This document shows, one piece after another, positions 6,622 to 14,908 of a stretch of 64,000 nt of DNA (its first letter is position 1; each line of letters opens with the position of its first letter). A model generated the notes under the pieces. That model did not search any database. It was given only the letters and a program-made list of their open reading frames with translations, and had not been told where the DNA came from. The stretch lies in the NCBI GenBank assembly GCA_041658785.1, contig JBAZZL010000003.1, positions 1-64,000 of the forward strand, given 5' to 3'. Source of the stretch: JAHJGG01 sp041658785. GTDB taxonomy: Bacteria; Patescibacteriota; Patescibacteriia; Magasanikbacterales; UBA922. A program made the translations under genes and the position numbers.

Positions 6622-6686
6622 GCGGACAAACCCACCCATGGCTAGGTGGGAGGAGTGCCCTTGCGGGCTTGTTTCTGCTTGTCCGC
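6622..6686 (-). promoter_or_regulatory. Three-way-junction leader upstream of the 302-aa gene
   Basis: GCGGACAA (6622-6629) and TTGTCCGC (6679-6686) close a junction holding CCCACC/GGTGGG (6631-6650) and GCCC/GGGC (6657-6668). Between it and the start codon, GGAGTCTCCGAGAGGAGG can fold so that CTCC pairs with the SD. This is the layout expected of a cis-regulatory RNA. No known class is recognised. Confidence 0.55.
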
Positions 6687-7123
6687 TTAGCCATATCCCA
6701 TCCCCCGCAAAAGCGAAGAAATTTTTCCCCACACCATGCGGGGAGGGATATTTTGGAAAAGGCATCTCGGGTCGGCTTCTGCCCCGAGTTACCTACCCTA
6801 AATCACTCAACACGATTTACACACTTCACAAAACATCTGCATTCGCATTTGTTTCGTGCTGTATGTCTCGTGCCTCGTGAAAAAAGGATTCGATCTGTCC
6901 GCCCTCTCGAGCGCCACGGAACTTCCCCGCGGTATTACTGCCCAGAGCCAGACGACAATTCAGCTTGCGCCGAACTTCGCGAGGCATTTTTATTTTTACA
7001 ACGTCATTGGTTGGACGTTGGTTTTATTAAATTTTATAGAACAAGAGCCTGTCTGCGGCTCTCGCGAAACTTTTTTCTCAAAAAATCTTGCGAGAACCCC
7101 GGAACACGAATTTTTCCGCCATC

Positions 7124-7216
7124 GCGGAGTATGGAATTGAACGCAGCGAAGCGAAGTGAAATTTCATTCGCCGCGGCGTAAATGGCGGAATTTCACTTCG
7201 TTCAATTCCGCACTCC
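7124..7216 (+). repeat. Long imperfect inverted repeat
   Basis: GGAATTGAAC (7133-7142) plus GAAGTGAAATTTC (7153-7165) mirror GAATTTCACTTC and GTTCAATTCC (7188-7209). The outer ends GGAGT and ACTCC also match. It is a MITE-like hairpin without an ORF. Between 6687 and 7262 I see no other feature. Confidence 0.65.
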
Positions 7217-7262
7217 ACAACAATAAGACAATACGGAAGAATAACATCGGAATGTCAATCTT

Positions 7263-7291
7263 TTGACAAGCGCCATGCTCTTTGATATGCT
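7263..7291 (+). promoter_or_regulatory. Promoter of the orphan antitoxin-like gene
   Basis: TTGACA (7263-7268), 17 nt, TATGCT (7286-7291), with the ATG at 7300 after 8 nt. Same geometry as the other leaderless units. Confidence 0.7.
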
Positions 7292-7299
7292 ATTGTTAT

Positions 7300-7524
7300 A
7301 TGACTCACGCCCAGGCCGCAACGCTTACCAAACACGTTCAAACGTTGAATCGCGAAGTCGCTCTTTTGCGTTCTTTTATGATTGGCATGACGCATGATCC
7401 GGAAGGCGATTACCGTCCGTCGTTTGTCAAAACAATTCGCAAACGTACTATATCATCTGAATCGCGCCAGCGCTTTCTTGGAAAAGAGGCGTTCCTTGCC
7501 GAGCTCAAAAAGAGAGCAATTTGA
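7300..7524 (+). CDS. Antitoxin-like small protein without a partner
   Basis: 74 aa from the ATG at 7300 (MTHAQAATLTKHVQTLNREV). A TTG 18 nt upstream keeps the frame open but lies inside the promoter. An N-terminal leucine-rich helix is followed by DPEGDYRPSFVKTIRKR and a C-terminal FLGKEAFLAELKK helix, a plan common in antitoxins of VapB/RelB type. The following ORF is a coiled-coil protein and not a nuclease, so a toxin may have been lost. It ends 3 nt into the next -35 box. Confidence 0.6.
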   Translation: MTHAQAATLTKHVQTLNREVALLRSFMIGMTHDPEGDYRPSFVKTIRKRTISSESRQRFLGKEAFLAELKKRAI

Positions 7525-7550
7525 CAAACCAATTTCACGCCTGTTATACT
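7521..7550 (+). promoter_or_regulatory. Promoter of coiled-coil gene B
   Basis: TTGACA (7521-7526), 18 nt, TATACT (7545-7550), with the ATG at 7559 after 8 nt. The -35 box overlaps the stop of the preceding gene. Confidence 0.8.
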
Positions 7551-7558
7551 CATTTTAT

Positions 7559-7915
7559 ATGAACCAAACATCGGACCCGACAATCAAAGATGTCATGGAG
7601 GTCGTAGAATTCATCCGCGATAATGCCGCGACCAAAGACGATATTAAAAATTTCGCGACCAAAGATGATCTTAAGAACCTCGCGACCAAGGACGACTTAA
7701 AGAACTTCGCGACCAAAGACGATCTGCAAAACTTTGCCACCAGGGACGATCTTAGAAATGCTAAAGATGAAATGATCGGCCATATTGATGGTTTCATTAA
7801 ACTGCACAAGGACATGGACACTGAAATCGCCGCGCTCAAATCATCTTACCAGCGGCACGAAGATCAAATCAGCCAAATCGTCCGCCACCTCGGTCTCCAA
7901 TTGTCTGCCGCCTAA
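7559..7915 (+). CDS. Small coiled-coil protein, ATKDD family, copy B
   Basis: 118 aa. The first 28 residues match copy A almost exactly. Five tandem 9-residue units follow (ATKDDIKNF, ATKDDLKNL, ATKDDLKNF, ATKDDLQNF, ATRDDLRNA). The tail from MIGHIDGF to HLGLQL is nearly identical to copy A. Copies A and B thus differ mainly in repeat number, as expected from slippage or recombination in a 27-bp repeat. The ATG at 7559 is chosen from the promoter geometry and the homology. An all-helical oligomer is likely; function unknown. Confidence 0.78.
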   Translation: MNQTSDPTIKDVMEVVEFIRDNAATKDDIKNFATKDDLKNLATKDDLKNFATKDDLQNFATRDDLRNAKDEMIGHIDGFIKLHKDMDTEIAALKSSYQRHEDQISQIVRHLGLQLSAA

Positions 7916-7930
7916 GTCCGACAAACCCAT

Positions 7931-8116
7931 ATGGATAGAAACTCTGCCAAACCCACAATCGCTCCTCACGTCCCCTACCATCTTACGCCAGAAGGAATTG
8001 CGCTGACTCACCGAAAATTTGAGCTGGAAAAGCAAATGCTTTTGCGCGATTATGCTAAGCTGGAAAGAAAAATCAAGCAGATTGCGGACCATCTTGGTCT
8101 AAAGTTCAAGTCCTAA
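7931..8116 (+). CDS. Small helical protein sharing the HLGL tail
   Basis: 61 aa, starting 15 nt after copy B and probably on the same message. It has no ATKDD unit or MNQTSDP head, but its end, IKQIADHLGLKF, matches the QIVRHLGLQL tail of the coiled-coil family. It may be a truncated or specialised member that pairs with copy B through this tail. No SD is visible. Confidence 0.6.
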   Translation: MDRNSAKPTIAPHVPYHLTPEGIALTHRKFELEKQMLLRDYAKLERKIKQIADHLGLKFKS

Positions 8117-8227
8117 CTTTTCTAACACTTTGATTGATAGAAAATACTTTTTTCACCACCGTTTCTATTGAACCGAAATTCAGCACAAACTGTGATGAAA
8201 TTTTAACGGAAGAATAATATAATAATA

Positions 8228-8256
8228 TTGACAATCAATTTTCCCCCTGTTATACT
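8228..8256 (+). promoter_or_regulatory. Promoter of coiled-coil gene C
   Basis: TTGACA (8228-8233), 17 nt, TATACT (8251-8256), with the ATG at 8265 after 8 nt. Nearly identical to the 3915 promoter. Confidence 0.85.
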
Positions 8257-8264
8257 CGTTTTAT

Positions 8265-8645
8265 ATGAACCAGACATCAGACCCGACAATCAAAGACGTA
8301 CTGCAAGAGCTGAAAGAAAATAGAGAAATAATCGAGTTCATCCGCGACAACGCCGCGACCAAAGATGACATCGCCGACATCCGCAGAGAGATGGCGACCA
8401 AAGATGACATCGCCGACATCCGCAGAGAGATGGCGACCAAAGATGATTTGCGATTGGTGAAGACAGAACTGCGGCAGGAAATTCAGGATGCCAAAAATGA
8501 AATGCTTACTCATGTAGATGCTTTCGTGGGCTTGTACCAAAAACACGAACAAGAACTCGCCGCCGTAGTGGCTCGCGTCAATCGTTTTGAAGAAAAATTA
8601 AACGCCGTCATCAAACACCTCGGCCTCCAGCTTGAGACCGCGTAA
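8265..8645 (+). CDS. Small coiled-coil protein, ATKDD family, copy C
   Basis: 126 aa. It has the MNQTSDPTIKDV head, a 7-residue insertion, then ATKDDIADIRREM twice as an exact 39-bp duplication and a third diverged unit (ATKDDLRLVKTEL). The period is 13 residues here against 9 in copy B. The tail ends VIKHLGLQL. It is predicted to be an extended coiled coil. A terminator follows at 8680. The same promoter with a different repeat length suggests modular evolution of the stalk region. Confidence 0.78.
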   Translation: MNQTSDPTIKDVLQELKENREIIEFIRDNAATKDDIADIRREMATKDDIADIRREMATKDDLRLVKTELRQEIQDAKNEMLTHVDAFVGLYQKHEQELAAVVARVNRFEEKLNAVIKHLGLQLETA

Positions 8646-8679
8646 ACGACTCGCGCGCTCCATGCTTCTCCGCTCCAAA

Positions 8680-8707
8680 CCCTGGCCATTCGCCGGGTTT
8701 TTTATTT
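8680..8707 (+). terminator. Terminator of coiled-coil gene C
   Basis: CCC-T-GGC pairs with GCC-GGG (8680-8697) and is followed by TTTTTTATTTT. Confidence 0.7.
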
Positions 8708-9650
8708 TGTAATGAACAATCTCACTAGTCACCAGCCGAATACCACGAATCACTTAAAAGTGTCTCGTGATATGTGCCTTGTGTCTCGTGACATGTCTCG
8801 TGCTGCGTGTCTCGTGCCTCGTGATAAATACCGACTGCCTTTCTCTCCACCACCTTGCGGCGGTCAAGAGAAGGCGCACTCGGTACCACATTCTCTGGTG
8901 AAAATGTGGAGCGGTCGCGAGGGAGTTTTGACCGAATCGCTTCAGCCAAAGCTATCAACCTCCACCGCCGTTCCCCGATTTAATCGGAGAAAAAAACCAG
9001 ATGTGTATCTCACATCGCCGATAGGACTCTCTCCTATTTTTCATACGGGCAATGCGGGATCAAACACTTGAATTTAATGAACCTATAGTCAGATATATTC
9101 CACTCTTGCTCGCAACCGGATTAACAACCGACAAGCGTTTGTCAATCCAAGTCTATTGAGCAGGGATTATTCCGACAGAACAGGTGGCATGGCTTTTACC
9201 CGTCCGAGTGTCGCTCGCGCGGCAGGTGGACAGATATTTGCTTGTCAGAGGATGTCCGCAGGCATTGGGCAATAAATATTACTTTTCCCCGCCAATGGAC
9301 ACTGTGATCTCTCTCCATGTCACCCCATCTATCGGAACAAAAAATCCCTCTTTGGGGAAAGGGGGTTTGATTTCAGATTTCAGATTGCAGATTTATTTCA
9401 CAAATCAATCTCCAATCTCTTGATCTTTTGATCTTTAGATCTTTTGATCTTCAATCGTTCATTTTGCCCTCTCTCCAAGGCAATTTTTGTTATAAGTTGT
9501 ATTGAACGGTCTCTTTTGCTTTTTGATTTTAACAGAACAGTATAACATCATTTGGGGTAATTGTCAAGAGTTGTTTGGAAATTGGAAATTAGTAATTGGT
9601 AATTTGTTTTATTTGAGCTAAATTTTGTCATAAAAAATATGTCTATTCTT
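8708..9650. other. Gene-poor stretch with decayed repeats
   Basis: No reading frame here looks protein-like. About 8758-8825 is a TCTCGTG satellite, 9412-9460 a GATCTTTT satellite, and 9570-9610 an AATTGGTA-like run. The frames at 8712-9071 and 9184-9423 are products of these repeats. Confidence 0.6.
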
Positions 9651-9653
9651 TAC

Positions 9654-9682
9654 TTGACATATTTATTTGGCTATGTTATACT
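9654..9682 (+). promoter_or_regulatory. Consensus promoter upstream of the TrmB gene
   Basis: TTGACA (9654-9659), 17 nt, TATACT (9677-9682). The next ATG is at 9689 and opens an 18-codon frame (MISQENCISILNYFMGFQ, ends 9745). The larger gene starts at 9959. Confidence 0.75.
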
Positions 9683-9767
9683 ATGTTTATGATTAGCCAA
9701 GAAAATTGTATCTCCATCTTAAATTATTTCATGGGGTTTCAATGAAAAAAAACGTATATTTGGCTAA
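9666..9767 (+). promoter_or_regulatory. Candidate operator: TTGGCTA inverted repeat around the -10 box, plus a third site
   Basis: TTTGGCTA (9666-9673) and TTAGCCAA (9693-9700) are inverted copies flanking the -10 element. A further TTGGCTAA lies at 9760-9767. A repressor bound here would block the promoter. The TrmB-type regulator encoded downstream is the natural candidate, which would be autoregulation; this is inference. Confidence 0.5.
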
Positions 9768-9958
9768 AATAACTGTTGTAATTAGTAAATGGTAAACAGT
9801 AATTGATAATTGTTCCATTGCCCCATTGTCCTATTGTCAATTACTAATTACAATTTACAAATTACCCAATCGCCCAATTACCAATTTCTATTTACCATTT
9901 ACCCTCAAATTAGAACCATCCGTAAATCAGGATTATCCGTCATCCGTAAGTTAAACCT

Positions 9959-10795
9959 ATGCCCGCCATCAATACATTAACCAACTACGGCTTTGAGCCA
10001 TCTGAAGCCGAAATCTATCAGATATTAGTAGAAAACGGCGAAATGTCCGTTCCCCGGATATTAGAAAAAACCGCGCTTTCCAGAGCTAGTATTTATGATT
10101 CTCTAACCACGCTCATGGCCAAAGATCTGCTGGATTATCGCAAGGACGGCCGAACCGCCCTGTACAAACCAACACACCCGAACAAACTGTTTGGCTTAAT
10201 TGAACAAAAAAAACGCGAGACCGCGCTTTTGAATCAAGAAATGGAAGAGACGATTAGAGGATTCACCGGCGCTTTTAATCTGTCGCAGAATCGGCCGGGG
10301 GTGAGGTTTTTTGAAGGCGAAGAGGGAATAAAAGAAGTAACTTTTGATTCTTTGAAATCCAACGGAGATATATTAACTTATCTAGACGTGGACGCGACCC
10401 AGAAGTACATCGCGGAAATGAATAAAGAATACGTGGCCGAAAGAGTAAGATTGAATATTAAAAAAAGAATGATTGTGCCGGACACTCCCCAAACCAGAGA
10501 GCGGTATAAAAATTATTCTCCTCTGCTGGAAGTCCGGTTGATGCCGCCGAACATTAAACCGTTTAGGACTATCACGCAAATTTACAATAACACTGTTTCT
10601 TTTTCCACTTTGAATGAACAAAAAATGATCGGCGTGATCATTGAGGATGAACAGATTGCCGAACTGCACCGTTCGGTGTTTGAGTTTGTCTGGCAGTCCC
10701 TCCCGGATATTCAGTTGATTGAAAACAAAAAATCTACGCCGCCTCCTTCAATTCCTCCGCCGCCTCTTCAGCCGCCGCCGGCCGCAACATCCTAA
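9959..10795 (+). CDS. TrmB-family transcriptional regulator
   Basis: 278 aa. The N-terminal 75 residues form the winged helix-turn-helix of the TrmB/sugar-specific regulators (GFEPSEAEIYQILVENGEMSVPRI, then LSRASIYDSLTTL as recognition helix). A helical linker leads to a C-terminal effector-like domain with PGVRFFEGEEGIKEV (about 122-136), the PLD-like region common in CPR TrmB proteins. The last 20 residues are proline-rich (PPPSIPPPPLQPPP) and overlap the convergent gene by 62 nt, so this tail may be recent. A TTGGCTA operator candidate lies upstream. Confidence 0.85.
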   Translation: MPAINTLTNYGFEPSEAEIYQILVENGEMSVPRILEKTALSRASIYDSLTTLMAKDLLDYRKDGRTALYKPTHPNKLFGLIEQKKRETALLNQEMEETIRGFTGAFNLSQNRPGVRFFEGEEGIKEVTFDSLKSNGDILTYLDVDATQKYIAEMNKEYVAERVRLNIKKRMIVPDTPQTRERYKNYSPLLEVRLMPPNIKPFRTITQIYNNTVSFSTLNEQKMIGVIIEDEQIAELHRSVFEFVWQSLPDIQLIENKKSTPPPSIPPPPLQPPPAATS

Positions 10796-13079
10796 CATAT
10801 TCCTTGCCGGATTTGGGATTGATATATTGGTCAATGACTGCAAAGCCCAGCCGCGCGTACAATCTTTGAGCCGGATTTTCGGTCCGCACATTCAATTCCA
10901 CGCCGCGGCCTGGCGCTTCTCTCGCGAGCGCTTCTTTCAAAAACGCGTTGCCAATGGCCATGCCTTTTACATCCGGCCGCGTGTTGATAAAACCGGTGTA
11001 CAAATTTCCATTTGCCAATTCATCAAAACGAGCGAAGCAGATGATTTCCCCGTCCTTTTTCAACAGGTAAAATTTATGTCCGGCCTCTTTCATCACCGGA
11101 TCAAATTCCTCTCGCACGCGAAATTCGGCAAACTCCGGCGAAAGTTCGGCGCGATTATCATGAAAAATTCGGCGCATGGCAGCGATATCTTCCCGGTTAA
11201 GCCTGCTGGAATCAGAGCTTTGCAGGTCCAACCCTCTTACGTCGGAAAAATCAACGCGCTCTTTGCCTTTGAAAGCGGTTTTGAAAATGGCGGCAAACAG
11301 CACAATATCGCGGCGGATCGCGTCCAATTTTTGATTGATTTCTGTCGTCGGCTCCTCGCCCTTCTTTGCTTCGGCAAACTTGGCCAGCATGCCCGCCGCT
11401 CGTTTCAAAATTTCGCCGGTAACCGATTGCGCCGCGACCCGCTCCGGCCCTCCGGCCGAAACAAAAAATTGCCTGATCTCCGCTTCCGCTTCATCCGCGA
11501 GCGAGACAAGAGATTCGTATTTTCGGAAGATTTTTTCCGCCGACCGTCCGCTGTTATTTTCAGCAATCGCAAAAATTTTATCACCCGCTTGCGCGTCCAA
11601 CTCCAAAGAAATAAAACTCTTAAGCCCCGCTTCGCCATATTGTCGGACAAATCCCAACGCTTTTTCCTGCTCCGCCGCGCTCGCGCGCAACGCAAACCGC
11701 ATAAACCAGGCCTGTTCGCGAAAATTGAGATTGTTAAAGCGCACGCCGGTATCTTTGAAAAATTCGTCGTCGTAAAATTGAAAATAATTTCTCTTAAATT
11801 CTTCCAAAATTTCTTCCTGTTGCCTTCTTTCTTCACTGCCCTCGGCCGCCGGAGCGGAAAAAAATTGTTCCAGAGTAAAATTAAGCACCGTTGCTTTGAC
11901 CTGCTTTTCTTCGGAGCTTAAATCGCCCAGATTAAAAAATTTCTGCAATACCCGCTCTTCATCAAACACGCCGATCTCCCCGTTGGCAGTCAGACGGCGG
12001 ACGGAATAACCGGGATTATTGTATTCTCCTAAATCATATAGCCGTTCAAGATAACGGACGCCTTCTGCCGAGATGCCGATCTGGCCGAATTCCAGCCGAT
12101 GCAGAACGCGCGACACCCGCCGGTTGAGCCACGCCTGTTTCCGCGCCGATTCAGGATTATCATCCGGTTTCTGCCGCAACAGCGACAACAGCCGCGCCGC
12201 CGCGTGATCGGGATTAATCTGGGAAAAAACCAGGTCCGCCCACTTGGTCGCATCTTCGCCATATTTAGGTATTAACTCAATAAGTTGGTCAATGGTTCTC
12301 TCGCTGCCAAAACAGCCGATTTCTCGCATCGTTTGATTCAAAACCAGAATAGGCTCGCGGGTCAACGAATTGCCAAACTGATCTGAATCATGTTCCCACA
12401 TATCAACCATATAGTCCGGTTCATCTTTGTCGTCTTCGTCGCCGATGTTTACAATCTCAAGTTCTCCTCTAGCCGCCATTTCTTTTTCCAGTTTCCACTC
12501 TTCGCGCAGTATTCTGGCGGAACGTTCAATGATCCGCTCAATCACGCTGTCAATAAATTCTTTGGTAATAGCGTCGGGATTTTTTTGAGCCGTCTTTCTT
12601 ATTTTGTCCACCAGCGCCAAGATCATAAAATCTTCGCCATTTTCCGGACCGCCAAAATCATAAAGAATATCCAATTTATCCCAGTCTTGGCGATATTCGG
12701 CTCGCGCTTCTTTTTTTGGAATGTCCTCGGTTTTTGGTCCGATAAAATATCGTACCAATTCTTCCCAGTCATCCGGTCCGGTTATTGGGGTTTTCATCAC
12801 TTGCTGTCTCGCTTGCTCGCGCAATTGGAATAATTGTTCCGGCCCGTCATAAGCATTCTCAAGAGATTCAGGGTCTATTTGCGTCAAAAAAGTTTCCAAA
12901 TCCAAAAAGAGCTGGCGCGGGCCGCTGGCGGCTAAACGGTCTAAACTTGAGTCGGGTATACCCGGTTGGATTACTTCTTTTGACATAATGGCATTTTGAG
13001 ATGGCGCTTCTTTAGCGTTCCTTATTCTCCCATAAAAATCAACCCTCGTCAATTCAGGAATTTCAATTAGAATATTCAT
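10734..13079 (-). CDS. Large protein with a C-terminal GNAT domain
   Basis: 781 aa. The first about 630 residues are mostly helical and unrecognised, with charged segments and no membrane span. The end carries a GNAT acetyltransferase domain (about 640-760): HKFYLLKKDGEIICFARFDEL, then INTRPDVKGMAIGNAFLKEAL with the acetyl-CoA loop, then NPAQRLYARLGFAVIDQY. The extreme C-terminus is an Ala/Glu tail that overlaps the TrmB gene. Such large helical-GNAT fusions occur in Parcubacteria; the substrate is unknown. The start at 13079 gives MNILIEIPELTRV; a later Met is possible. Confidence 0.7.
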   Translation of the reverse strand: MNILIEIPELTRVDFYGRIRNAKEAPSQNAIMSKEVIQPGIPDSSLDRLAASGPRQLFLDLETFLTQIDPESLENAYDGPEQLFQLREQARQQVMKTPITGPDDWEELVRYFIGPKTEDIPKKEARAEYRQDWDKLDILYDFGGPENGEDFMILALVDKIRKTAQKNPDAITKEFIDSVIERIIERSARILREEWKLEKEMAARGELEIVNIGDEDDKDEPDYMVDMWEHDSDQFGNSLTREPILVLNQTMREIGCFGSERTIDQLIELIPKYGEDATKWADLVFSQINPDHAAARLLSLLRQKPDDNPESARKQAWLNRRVSRVLHRLEFGQIGISAEGVRYLERLYDLGEYNNPGYSVRRLTANGEIGVFDEERVLQKFFNLGDLSSEEKQVKATVLNFTLEQFFSAPAAEGSEERRQQEEILEEFKRNYFQFYDDEFFKDTGVRFNNLNFREQAWFMRFALRASAAEQEKALGFVRQYGEAGLKSFISLELDAQAGDKIFAIAENNSGRSAEKIFRKYESLVSLADEAEAEIRQFFVSAGGPERVAAQSVTGEILKRAAGMLAKFAEAKKGEEPTTEINQKLDAIRRDIVLFAAIFKTAFKGKERVDFSDVRGLDLQSSDSSRLNREDIAAMRRIFHDNRAELSPEFAEFRVREEFDPVMKEAGHKFYLLKKDGEIICFARFDELANGNLYTGFINTRPDVKGMAIGNAFLKEALAREAPGRGVELNVRTENPAQRLYARLGFAVIDQYINPKSGKEYVRMLRPAAAEEAAEELKEAA

Positions 13080-13168
13080 GCCAGTGTGGTGTCAATACAA
13101 ATTTTTATCCCTTTTCCCAAAAATGTGCTATTATATATAATGAGTAAGTCCTAATACTATCAACACTT

Positions 13169-14896
13169 ATGCTCCCAGAAAAACTTTTAAATAAACTGCT
13201 TGACAGCCAATTCAAAATTGGAAAGAAAGATATGAAAGGATATATCGCCCGGGCAAAAAAGCTCAACCGAAGCTTGGAAGAGCACCTGGTCCACGAAGGC
13301 ATTATTGATGAAGTGGAACTTTATACCGAAGCGGCCAAAATAATGGGCGTGCCAATGATCGCGCTAAAGGGCAGGGAGATAAAAAAAGATGTGCTGAATC
13401 TTATACCGCCGCCGCTGGCCCAGACGCACAATGTTATTGCTTTTGCCAGATCAAAAAACGAAGTGTCTCTTGCCATGCTTGATCCGGAGGACATCCAGAC
13501 AATTGAATTTATCCAAAGAAAGACCGGATTGTCGCCTAAGGTTTTTCTTACTGCTCCGAATGACATCAAAGACGCTCTGCATCGGTATCACGCGGATCTG
13601 GAAAGCGATTTGCAAATAAACCAGCTGACAGAGGGGGAAGATATTGAAGCGGGAGAACTGAAGAAAGCGGCGGAAGAGTTGCCGATTGTGAATATTGTCA
13701 ATAGCATTCTTGAACATGCGGTGTACGAAGGAGCGAGCGATATTCATATTGAACCGAGCGAAAAAGAAGTCACGGTGCGGTATCGCGTTGATGGGGTGTT
13801 GAGAAACGTAATGACTCTGCCCAAAAAGGTAAAAAACGGCATTATCGCTAGGATAAAGATTTTAGCCAACCTTAAAATTGACGAGCATATGGTGCCGCAG
13901 GACGGAAGGTTTAAAATACAGGTGCAGGACGAAAAGCTTGCCTTTCGCGTTTCAATTATTCCAGTTTATGATGGAGAAAAAATCGTCATGCGTATTTTGC
14001 ATGAAGGGCAAAAACCTTTATCGCTTGACCAGCTGGGATTTTTGCCAGAACCAAAAAAATTGCTGGCGGCCGCAATTTCCAAACCGCACGGAATGATCTT
14101 GGTTACCGGCCCTACTGGAAGCGGAAAGACTACCACGCTTTACTCCATTTTGGGGATTTTGAATAAGCCGGACGTAAATATTTCTACGATTGAAGATCCG
14201 ATTGAATATCATGTAGACGGCATAAACCAAAGCCAAACCAACTCGCGCGTTGGCTTCACATTTGCCACTGGTTTGCGTTCATTTCTGCGCCAAGATCCAG
14301 ATATTATAATGGTAGGAGAAATCCGCGATCAAGAAACCGCGGAAATTGCCATCCACGCGGCCATGACCGGGCATTTGGTTCTCTCAACACTGCATACCAA
14401 TGACGCGCCCACGACTTTACCGCGCTTGTTTGATATGGGAATCCCGCCATTTCTAGTTGCTTTTACCTCCAATATTATTGTGGCGCAACGTTTGGTAAGA
14501 AAATTATGCGAATATTGCAAAAAAGAATTCAAACTTGAAAGGCAAGCCATCAATGAAATGGAAAAGGCATTCAATACTAAAGAGATTTTGCCATTGTTTA
14601 AAAGCCAGGGCATTAAACTTGATTCCAAAGAAAAACAGTTGTCCAATATGACATTTTATCGCGGCGAAGGCTGCCGGCGCTGCGACAAAAGCGGGTACAA
14701 AGGCAGAATTGGCATTTATGAGACGTTGGTTATTGATAAAGAAATTGTAAAAAAAATTAATGAACGCGCCACCGCCGTTGAAATTGGCGAGTATGCCAAA
14801 GATCATGGCATGATTACCATGCTGCAAGATGGATTGGTAAAAGCCAAACAGGGGATTACCACGATTGAAGAGGTATTGCGAGTTACAAGAGACTGA
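13169..14896 (+). CDS. pilB: Type IV pilus assembly ATPase PilB (GspE family)
   Basis: 575 aa. The N-terminal GspE N1E domain (about 1-150) is followed by the hexameric ATPase core. Walker A GPTGSGKTTT lies near residue 313, the Asp box near 340 and IMVGEIRDQETAEIA (Walker B) near 380. CEYC (about 446) and CRRC (about 501) form the zinc-binding four-Cys site of PilB/GspE, which separates it from PilT. It powers pilus extension at the cytoplasmic face. It is the first gene of a tight operon (12 nt to pilC) and ends in TGA. Confidence 0.95.
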   Translation: MLPEKLLNKLLDSQFKIGKKDMKGYIARAKKLNRSLEEHLVHEGIIDEVELYTEAAKIMGVPMIALKGREIKKDVLNLIPPPLAQTHNVIAFARSKNEVSLAMLDPEDIQTIEFIQRKTGLSPKVFLTAPNDIKDALHRYHADLESDLQINQLTEGEDIEAGELKKAAEELPIVNIVNSILEHAVYEGASDIHIEPSEKEVTVRYRVDGVLRNVMTLPKKVKNGIIARIKILANLKIDEHMVPQDGRFKIQVQDEKLAFRVSIIPVYDGEKIVMRILHEGQKPLSLDQLGFLPEPKKLLAAAISKPHGMILVTGPTGSGKTTTLYSILGILNKPDVNISTIEDPIEYHVDGINQSQTNSRVGFTFATGLRSFLRQDPDIIMVGEIRDQETAEIAIHAAMTGHLVLSTLHTNDAPTTLPRLFDMGIPPFLVAFTSNIIVAQRLVRKLCEYCKKEFKLERQAINEMEKAFNTKEILPLFKSQGIKLDSKEKQLSNMTFYRGEGCRRCDKSGYKGRIGIYETLVIDKEIVKKINERATAVEIGEYAKDHGMITMLQDGLVKAKQGITTIEEVLRVTRD

Positions 14897-14908
14897 TTTT
14901 ATATTGCT

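Noticed and set aside
5593..6645. Plus-strand ORF of 350 aa opposite the 302-aa gene
   Set aside because: The protein is an Arg/Leu/Val-rich shadow frame. The minus-strand frame has an SD, a sensible composition and motif-like segments.
8712..9423. ORFs at 8712-9071 and 9184-9423
   Set aside because: They are built from TCTCGTG and GATCTTTT satellite and unstructured spacer, with no conserved motif or start signal.
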